Shown here: positions 58,813 to 64,000 of the stretch, piece after piece
Layout of the letters: each line of letters opens with the position of its first letter
How positions within the stretch are numbered: the stretch's first letter is position 1
Source: Nocardiopsis endophytica
GTDB taxonomy: Bacteria > Actinomycetota > Actinomycetes > Streptosporangiales > Streptosporangiaceae
DNA length: 64,000 nt
Direction: 5' to 3'
Assembly (NCBI RefSeq): GCF_027706725.1
Contig: NZ_JAQFWQ010000004.1
Coordinates: 62,001 to 126,000 of the forward strand
Made by a program: the position numbers and the translations under genes
Notes under the pieces: generated by a model
The model's database searches: none
Told to the model about the DNA's origin: nothing
What the model saw: the letters and a program-made list of their open reading frames with translations, nothing else

Positions 58813-61800
58813 ATGTTCACGGTCCACGTGTCGAGGTCCGCGCGCGGCGCGGCCTCCGGTCTCGATGAGATCCTCCGGCACCCCTCGTGTGCCGGGATGG
58901 ACCTCTACCTGCACGTGGACCCCGGGGAGTACACGGCCGACGAGGCGCTCGTGGTGGACCGGCACGTGATCGTGGTGCCGACCCAGGGGCCGGGCACGGT
59001 CTCGGTCTCGGTGGCCGACGACGCCGTGTTCGAGGTGCGCCAGGGCCGCCTGGAGCTGTACGGGGTCGAGGTGGTCGGCGGTTCGGAGCGGCACCCCGGC
59101 ATCGAGCTGTACCCCGGCACCTCGATGAAGGCCCTGGACTGCGCCTTCGCCCTGCCGCTCGGCATCGCCGCGGACGCGGCGCCGGTGGACCTGGAGGGGT
59201 GCCGGGTCTCCGGCGGGACGCTGCGCATGCGCGGCGGGGGCGGCCGCCTCGTCGACACCTCCTTCGACCGCGCCGGGGTGGAGGTGACCGGGGAGGCGCG
59301 GGCCGAACTGCTGCGGCTGAGCTTCACCGGCCCGTCCCAGAGCCACGCCCTGGTGGTGGCGGACCGCGCCGCTCCCGAGGTTACGGAGTGCACCTTCACC
59401 GGCACGGGCACCGAGGAGAACCTCACCGTGGGCGTGGTGGGGGGCGCCTCGCCCTCCCTCACCGACTGCACCGTCGAGGACGCCGCGGGGCGGGGGATCT
59501 GGGTGGGGCAGCGCTCGACCCCCTCCTTCACCCGGCTGCGGGTGTCCGGCGGCGTCCGCGACCAGGTCGCCGTGCTGGTCGAGGAGGACTCCCGGGCGTC
59601 CTTCCGGGACTGCGCGGTCAGCGCGGCGGCCGGGCCGGTCCTCTTCGTCCACCAGGCCGAGGCGCGCGTGTCCGGGCTGGAGGTGGACGGCGCCGCGAAC
59701 GACGTGTTCCAAGGGGTGGGCGGCCGGATCAGCGTGGACGGCGCCAGGCTCCGGGACGTCTCGGGGACCGCGCTCAACCTTCAGGGCTCCGGCCGAGCCG
59801 AGGTCCGGGGGCTCCACGTGCGCTCATCCCCCTCGGCGGCGGGGGAGGAGCCCAAGCCGGGCGTCCGGCTGTCCGGAGCGCGCGCCGACATCGACGACTC
59901 AACGATCACCGGCACCGGCGCCGGGGTGGGCGTGGTCGCGCGCCAGAGCTCCCTGGCCCTGCGGTCGGTCGAGATCAGCGGAGTGCTCTCCGGCGTGCGC
60001 ATCCTGGAGGACACCACCCTCAAGGCCGAGGGGCTGACCGTCGCCCGCTGCCACAAGAGCGCGCTGCTGGCGGACTCCGGGGCCTACGGAGAGGTCGTCG
60101 GAGCCGACCTGCGCGTCTTGGGCGGGGGCACCAACGGCGTCACCGTGGGGGACGGGGGCCGCATCGCCCTCAAGGACTCCACGGTCGCCGGGGGCACGAA
60201 CGGGATCGCGGTCACGGACGGCGGCGCGGCGACCGTCGAGGAGACCACCATCACCGGCGTCAACCAGGTCGGCGCCGGGGTCAAGGGGAGCGGCCGCCTC
60301 CGGCTGGTGCGCTGCACGCTGCGCCGCAACGGGCAGAAGGACCTCCACGCCGACCCGGGGTCCGTGCTCCAGGTGGAGGACACCGAGACCGAGAAGGGCC
60401 TCCCCGAGCAGGCGGTGCGCGCCGCCTCCGACCGGGTCGCCCCCGCCCCGGCCGCCGCGCCCGCCGACGCGGGCACCGGAGCGCGCCCGCTCGACGAGGT
60501 GCTCGCCGAGCTGGACGCGATGGTCGGACTCGACGGGGTGAAGAAGGAGGTCCGCGCCCTGGTCGACCTGCACCGGGTGAACGCCAAGCGCGTCGAGGCC
60601 GGGCTGCCGAGCCTCGACTTCAGCCGGCACCTGGTCTTCTCCGGCCCACCCGGCACCGGCAAGACCACGGTGGCGCGCATCTACGGGCAGGTGCTGCGCT
60701 CCCTCGGGGTGCTGGAGCGGGGCGGCTTCATCGAGGCCTCCCGCGGCGACCTCGTCGGCGAGCACCTGGGCGAGACCACGCGCAAGACCACCGAGCTGTT
60801 CCAGCGCGCCCGCGGCGGCGTGCTGTTCATCGACGAGGCCTACGCCCTCTCCCGCACATTCGGCAGCGGCGCCGACTTCGGCCAGGAGGCCATCGACGCC
60901 ATGATCAAGCTGATGGAGGACGCGCGCGAGGAGGTCGTCGTGGTCTTCGCGGGCTACTCCGACGAGATGCGTACCTTCCTCGCCGCCAACCCGGGCCTGA
61001 AGTCCCGTGTCTCGCGCACCGTGGAGTTCCCGAACTACCAGCCCGAGCAGCTCGCCACCATCTTCACGGCCATGGCCGAGGGCAAGGGCTACGTCCTCGG
61101 CCGGGGCGTGCGCGACCTGGTCGTGCGGCACTTCCAGGGGCAGACGCAGGACGCCTCATTCGGCAACGGGCGCGAGGCGCGGCGCATGTTCGAGCACGTC
61201 GTGCAGCGGCAGGCCAGCCGCCTGGTGGCCGACGGGGCCACCGCCGCCGACGACCTCACCCGGATCGTCCCGGGCGACCTGGAGGGCGCGGTCGACCCCG
61301 GGCTGACCGCCCGGGTCGGCGCCCCGCGCGACGAGCAGCAGGCCCAGGAGCTGATGCGGCGCCTGGAGTCCATGGTGGGCCTGGACAGCGCCAAGCGCGA
61401 GGTGACCGAGCTGACGAGCCTCATCTCGGCCGGGCGGCGCCGCCAGGCGGCCGGGCTGGAGGCGCCGCTGCCCTCCCGCAACCTGGTCTTCGCCGGGCCT
61501 CCCGGCACCGGCAAGACGACCGTGGCGCGGATCTACGGCGAGCTGCTGGCCGCGCTGGGGGTGCTGGCCCAGGGGCAGGTGGTGGAGGCCTCCCGCGCCG
61601 ACCTGGTGGGCCGCTACCAGGGGCACACCGCGCAGCAGACCCGCGAGGTGGTCGAGCGGGCGCGCGGCGGCGTGCTGTTCATCGACGAGGCCTACAGCCT
61701 GGCGGGCGGGGGCGGCGGGGGCGACTTCGGGGCCGAGGCCGTGGAGACCCTGCTCAAGCTGATGGAGGACCACCGGGACGAGCTCGTGGTGATCGCCGCG

Positions 61801-62271
61801 GGCTACACCGACCGGATGCGCGGGTTCCTCGCCGCCAACCCGGGCCTGGCCTCCCGCTTCTCGCGCACCGTCGACTTCGCCCCCTACACCCCCGGCGAGC
61901 TCGTGGACATCTTCGCCGATACGGCCCTGGCAGGGGACTTCCTGGTGCCCGACCCGACGCGTGAGGCCGTCGCCTCGGCCGTGCGCTCGGAGCGGGAGCG
62001 GTTCTCCCACGGCAACGCCCGCGAGATCCGCAAGCTCTTCGAGGACGCCGTGGCCCGGCACTCGCGCCGGATCGAGCAGCAGGCGTCCGGCGGCCGGGAG
62101 CCCACGCTCGAACAGCTCCAGAACCTGCTGCCGGAGGACGTCCTGCCCGGGGGCGTCCCCGGCGGCGCGGCTCACGGAGGCGGGGCCCTCGGGGAGGGCG
62201 CCCCAGGGGACGGCACGCCAGGGCACGGCGCCGCCTTCGCAGCGGATCCGGGCGTGCGCGGACGGCGATAA
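58813..62271 (+). CDS. Right-handed beta-helix fused to two CbbX/EccA-type AAA+ domains
   Basis: 1152 residues from ATG 58813. The first ~550 residues form short repeating rungs (for example [40 protein letters not shown]) typical of pectate-lyase-like parallel beta-helices. Two AAA+ modules follow. Module 1 starts [14 protein letters not shown], with Walker [10 protein letters not shown] (611-619) and Walker [10 protein letters not shown] (about 669-677). Module 2 starts [14 protein letters not shown], with Walker A at 895-903 and Walker B at about 953-961. Both keep the arginine-finger region ([18 protein letters not shown]). The AAA type is that of CbbX and EccA, which remodel or energise protein complexes. 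A Gly-rich tail ends it. There is no signal peptide, so the helix is cytoplasmic. A role in type VII-like export is possible; no eccB-E genes are nearby. Confidence 0.9.
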   Translation: MFTVHVSRSARGAASGLDEILRHPSCAGMDLYLHVDPGEYTADEALVVDRHVIVVPTQGPGTVSVSVADDAVFEVRQGRLELYGVEVVGGSERHPGIELYPGTSMKALDCAFALPLGIAADAAPVDLEGCRVSGGTLRMRGGGGRLVDTSFDRAGVEVTGEARAELLRLSFTGPSQSHALVVADRAAPEVTECTFTGTGTEENLTVGVVGGASPSLTDCTVEDAAGRGIWVGQRSTPSFTRLRVSGGVRDQVAVLVEEDSRASFRDCAVSAAAGPVLFVHQAEARVSGLEVDGAANDVFQGVGGRISVDGARLRDVSGTALNLQGSGRAEVRGLHVRSSPSAAGEEPKPGVRLSGARADIDDSTITGTGAGVGVVARQSSLALRSVEISGVLSGVRILEDTTLKAEGLTVARCHKSALLADSGAYGEVVGADLRVLGGGTNGVTVGDGGRIALKDSTVAGGTNGIAVTDGGAATVEETTITGVNQVGAGVKGSGRLRLVRCTLRRNGQKDLHADPGSVLQVEDTETEKGLPEQAVRAASDRVAPAPAAAPADAGTGARPLDEVLAELDAMVGLDGVKKEVRALVDLHRVNAKRVEAGLPSLDFSRHLVFSGPPGTGKTTVARIYGQVLRSLGVLERGGFIEASRGDLVGEHLGETTRKTTELFQRARGGVLFIDEAYALSRTFGSGADFGQEAIDAMIKLMEDAREEVVVVFAGYSDEMRTFLAANPGLKSRVSRTVEFPNYQPEQLATIFTAMAEGKGYVLGRGVRDLVVRHFQGQTQDASFGNGREARRMFEHVVQRQASRLVADGATAADDLTRIVPGDLEGAVDPGLTARVGAPRDEQQAQELMRRLESMVGLDSAKREVTELTSLISAGRRRQAAGLEAPLPSRNLVFAGPPGTGKTTVARIYGELLAALGVLAQGQVVEASRADLVGRYQGHTAQQTREVVERARGGVLFIDEAYSLAGGGGGGDFGAEAVETLLKLMEDHRDELVVIAAGYTDRMRGFLAANPGLASRFSRTVDFAPYTPGELVDIFADTALAGDFLVPDPTREAVASAVRSERERFSHGNAREIRKLFEDAVARHSRRIEQQASGGREPTLEQLQNLLPEDVLPGGVPGGAAHGGGALGEGAPGDGTPGHGAAFAADPGVRGRR

Positions 62272-62321
62272 GGTGGCGTTCCGTCCCCAGTGTCGTTACT
62301 CACAGAGAGCAGGCGGAACAG

Positions 62322-62690
62322 GTGCGGGCGTCGAGTCTTCGCCAAGGTCGGGAGTGTCGCGGGTCCGGTGGCCGGGCCCAGAGCGGTCCCCGGAGGCGGC
62401 CATGGCGCGCTCCTCTGGCGGTGTGCGCCGCAGGGCTGCCCGTCGCGGCCGTCCTCGTCGCCTACCGGCGGGGTCTGCACGTCCCCGGCGCGCCCCTGGT
62501 GAAGTCAGCGCTCCCGGAGTACGTCGAGGCGCTGCCGTGGTTCGCCCACGGGCTGTGGGTGGGAGTCCTGATGCTCCTGGCCAGCAGTGTGCTGCTGTCC
62601 TTCCCCGAGCGCGCGCGCACGCGGTGGCTGGTGTGCGCGCTGGCCGGGGCCACCGTGCTGGCCGCCGCCCTCGCGGGCGCGAGCACCTGA
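62322..62690 (+). CDS. Small membrane protein downstream of the AAA gene
   Basis: 122 residues from GTG 62322, 50 bp after the AAA gene on the same strand. After an Arg-rich, basic N-terminus (about 1-30) there are hydrophobic segments at about 31-48, 76-94 and 100-120, with a loop containing WFAHGLW. The start is uncertain because the first 30 residues are unlike coding sequence; the membrane part is better supported. Followed by repeat copy 4. No family recognised; operon membership with the AAA gene is suggested by proximity only. Confidence 0.55.
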   Translation: MRASSLRQGRECRGSGGRAQSGPRRRPWRAPLAVCAAGLPVAAVLVAYRRGLHVPGAPLVKSALPEYVEALPWFAHGLWVGVLMLLASSVLLSFPERARTRWLVCALAGATVLAAALAGAST

Positions 62691-62703
62691 GGCCCCACCG
62701 CTC

Positions 62704-62765
62704 GTTGATCTCGGGAAAAACGCCCCTACCAGCGCGGTTTTAGCGTCGTTTCTCCCGAGATCAAC
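62704..62765. repeat. 62-bp near-palindromic repeat, copy 4
   Basis: GTTGATCTCGGGA (62704-62716) and TCCCGAGATCAAC (62753-62765) form the terminal stem, which extends inward through an AAACG/CGTTT match with one bulge. About 55 of 62 positions match the reverse complement of copy 1. It lies 13 bp after the small membrane protein and 12 bp before the stop of the convergent dehydrogenase. Confidence 0.92.
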
Positions 62766-62777
62766 ATGGGGTCGGGG

Positions 62778-63755
62778 TCAGTCCTCGGAGACCGACAGCA
62801 CCAGCTTGCCCTGCACGCGCCCGGTGTCGCCCTCACGGTGGGCGTCGGCGGCCTTCTCCAGGGGGAACACCCCCGCGATCTCCGGGCGCAGGGCGCCCGC
62901 GTTCACGAGGGCGGCGACGGCGCGCATCCCCGCCTGGTCGTGCTCGACCAGCATCTCCACCCCGCGCAGCCCGCGCTCGCGCGCCTCAGAGGCCAGGCGG
63001 TCGGTCCCGGTGGGCAGGATGCTCACCACGATGCCGCCGGACTTCAGGGAGCCGAGCGACTTCAGCGCGTTCTCCGGGCTCACGGTCTCCAGGACGACGT
63101 CCGCGTCCGTCACGGCCTCGGTGAAGTCCTGCGACGTGTAGTCGACGACCTCGTCGGCCCCCAGGCCCTTGACGAAGTCGTGCTTGGGCGCGCTGGCCGT
63201 CCCGACCACTCGGGCGCCGCGCGCCTTGGCGATCTGGACCGCGAAGTGCCCCACCCCGCCGGCGGCGGCGTGCACGAGCACCTTCTGCCCGGCCTCCAGG
63301 TCGGCGGTGTCGACCAGCGCCTGCCATGCGGTGAGGGCGGCCAGCGGGACCGCCGAGGCGTGGACGTGGTCGAGCGGCGACGGCTTGGGGGCGAAGGCGC
63401 GGGCCGGCCCCGTCACGTACTCGGCGTGCGACCCGGCCCCGTAGGGGTAGGGCAGCATGCCGAACACCTCGTCGCCCGGCCGGTACAGCGCGACCCCGAT
63501 GCCGACGGCCGCCACCACCCCGGACACGTCCCACCCCAGGACGTACGGCGGGTCGCCGAGGAAGCGGCGTCCGCTGCGGTGCTTGTAGTCGGTCGGGTTC
63601 ACGCCCGCCGCGCGCACCCGGACCAGCACCTCGCCCGGCCCGGGGGCGGGGACCTCCTTCTCGACCAGGTGCAGCACCTCGGGGCCGCCGTGGGCGTCCT
63701 GGGAGACCGCGCGCATGGTGGCCGGGATCTCCGGCTTCGTCGTGTCGTTGCTCAT
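62778..63755 (-). CDS. Zinc-independent medium-chain dehydrogenase (quinone-reductase-like)
   Basis: 325 residues from ATG 63755. The MDR start is TMRAVSQDAHGGPEVLHLVE, with GPGEVLVRVRAAGVNPTDYKHR, the GxGxxG-like dinucleotide motif AAAGGVGHFAVQIAKA, and a C-terminal GKLVLSV. The catalytic zinc Cys/His of alcohol dehydrogenases is not present, as in NADPH:quinone reductases and enoyl reductases. It diverges from the GlxA-type regulator (70 bp between the starts), which may control it. Substrate unknown; quinones or enones are likely. Confidence 0.9.
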   Translation of the reverse strand: MSNDTTKPEIPATMRAVSQDAHGGPEVLHLVEKEVPAPGPGEVLVRVRAAGVNPTDYKHRSGRRFLGDPPYVLGWDVSGVVAAVGIGVALYRPGDEVFGMLPYPYGAGSHAEYVTGPARAFAPKPSPLDHVHASAVPLAALTAWQALVDTADLEAGQKVLVHAAAGGVGHFAVQIAKARGARVVGTASAPKHDFVKGLGADEVVDYTSQDFTEAVTDADVVLETVSPENALKSLGSLKSGGIVVSILPTGTDRLASEARERGLRGVEMLVEHDQAGMRAVAALVNAGALRPEIAGVFPLEKAADAHREGDTGRVQGKLVLSVSED

Positions 63756-63825
63756 GCACACCAGGGTGGCGCAGGAGGGCCGGGAACGAAATGGCCGGAT
63801 CGCCAATGTCCGATACGATCCTGCC

Positions 63826-64000
63826 ATGCGCCGATCCGCCGTGACCGCACCGCACCGTGTCGCCGTCCTCGCCCTGCCCGGCGTCTACCCCTTCGAACTG
63901 GGCATCCCCGCGCGTGTCTTCGGTGAGCTGGGGGAGGAGTACGAGGTCGTCACCTGCGGCGCCGGGCCCGAGCGCGGACCGGGGAGTGTCGCCACCCGGG
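63826..64000 (+). CDS. GlxA-type (DJ-1/PfpI plus AraC) regulator, partial
   Basis: The first 58 residues are seen: a basic start, then VAVLALPGVYPFELGIPARVFGE, which is the classic beginning of the DJ-1/PfpI-like domain of GlxA-type AraC regulators (strand, then E-L-G-x-P and F). The rest of the gene is beyond the window. TACGAT (63813-63818) ends 7 nt before the ATG, which has no ribosome binding site, so a leaderless mRNA is likely. TGGC-CGGATC-GCCA (63792-63805) is a possible operator in the gap shared with the divergent dehydrogenase. Confidence 0.75.
   Translation, partial: MRRSAVTAPHRVAVLALPGVYPFELGIPARVFGELGEEYEVVTCGAGPERGPGSVATR

Overview
The window is chromosomal DNA from a high-GC actinomycete. 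This is shown by very GC-rich third codon positions, GTG and TTG starts, leaderless-looking promoters, several MerR/TetR/LysR/IclR regulators beside their targets, tandem Ser/Thr kinases, an F420-type (LLM) oxidoreductase and an ECF41 sigma factor. The gene content resembles Nocardiopsis or a relative, but the genus is inference. No rRNA, tRNA, CRISPR array, transposase or integrase was recognised.

Layout. 1-4.4 kb is a visibly lower-GC accessory segment: a partial membrane protein, a DUF559 nuclease remnant, and a three-gene leftward operon (ESAT-6-sized helical protein, an 857-aa protein and a lipoprotein) that looks like a secreted or type VII-associated cassette. 4.8-17.1 kb holds a methyltransferase, an ATC-hydrolase-like gene, an ECF41 sigma factor with a textbook self-type promoter, a sortase-type surface protein, a membrane protein with an extracellular cysteine-paired propeller, DoxX, a zeta-toxin-like kinase next to a SMI1/KNR4 protein, and a divergent MerR/SDR pair. 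17.2-23.3 kb is metabolic: enoyl-CoA hydratase with a LysR regulator, an epimerase, an aldo/keto reductase and a secreted rhamnogalacturonan lyase. 23.4-32.7 kb is one long leftward block: two overlapping receptor Ser/Thr kinases, a CGNR regulator, an AbiEi/DUF559-like protein, an L7/L12-like small protein and a two-gene heterodimer-type ABC exporter, divergent from a TetR gene. 33.6-49.6 kb holds small envelope proteins, a TetR/serine-hydrolase pair with two operators, a broken CocE hydrolase, an LLM oxidoreductase, the DUF2786 and DUF2293 genes, an MFS exporter, a sulfotransferase, a secreted lipase-like hydrolase, a TPR protein and a protein made of four HTH-like repeats.

49.8-55.2 kb is a coherent D-amino-acid salvage locus: RidA, IclR and a PfkB kinase run leftward and face a D-amino-acid deaminase and an N-acyl-D-amino-acid deacylase, with a candidate IclR operator between them. 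Directly downstream, 55.25-56.5 kb encodes a protein that lines up by eye with the N-terminal half of type I Cas3 but lacks the HD-nuclease and helicase catalytic motifs. 57.3-62.7 kb contains two coupled envelope-type genes and a 1152-aa fusion of a right-handed beta-helix with two CbbX/EccA-type AAA+ domains. The window ends with a quinone-reductase-like dehydrogenase and the start of a GlxA-type regulator.

The strongest non-coding signal is a family of about 62-bp near-palindromes (17152, 23326, 49715, 62704). All four lie between convergent genes, and one supplies the stop codon of its neighbour. They may be bidirectional terminators or a small repeat family. The pseudo-Cas3 and this repeat family are the observations most worth following up.
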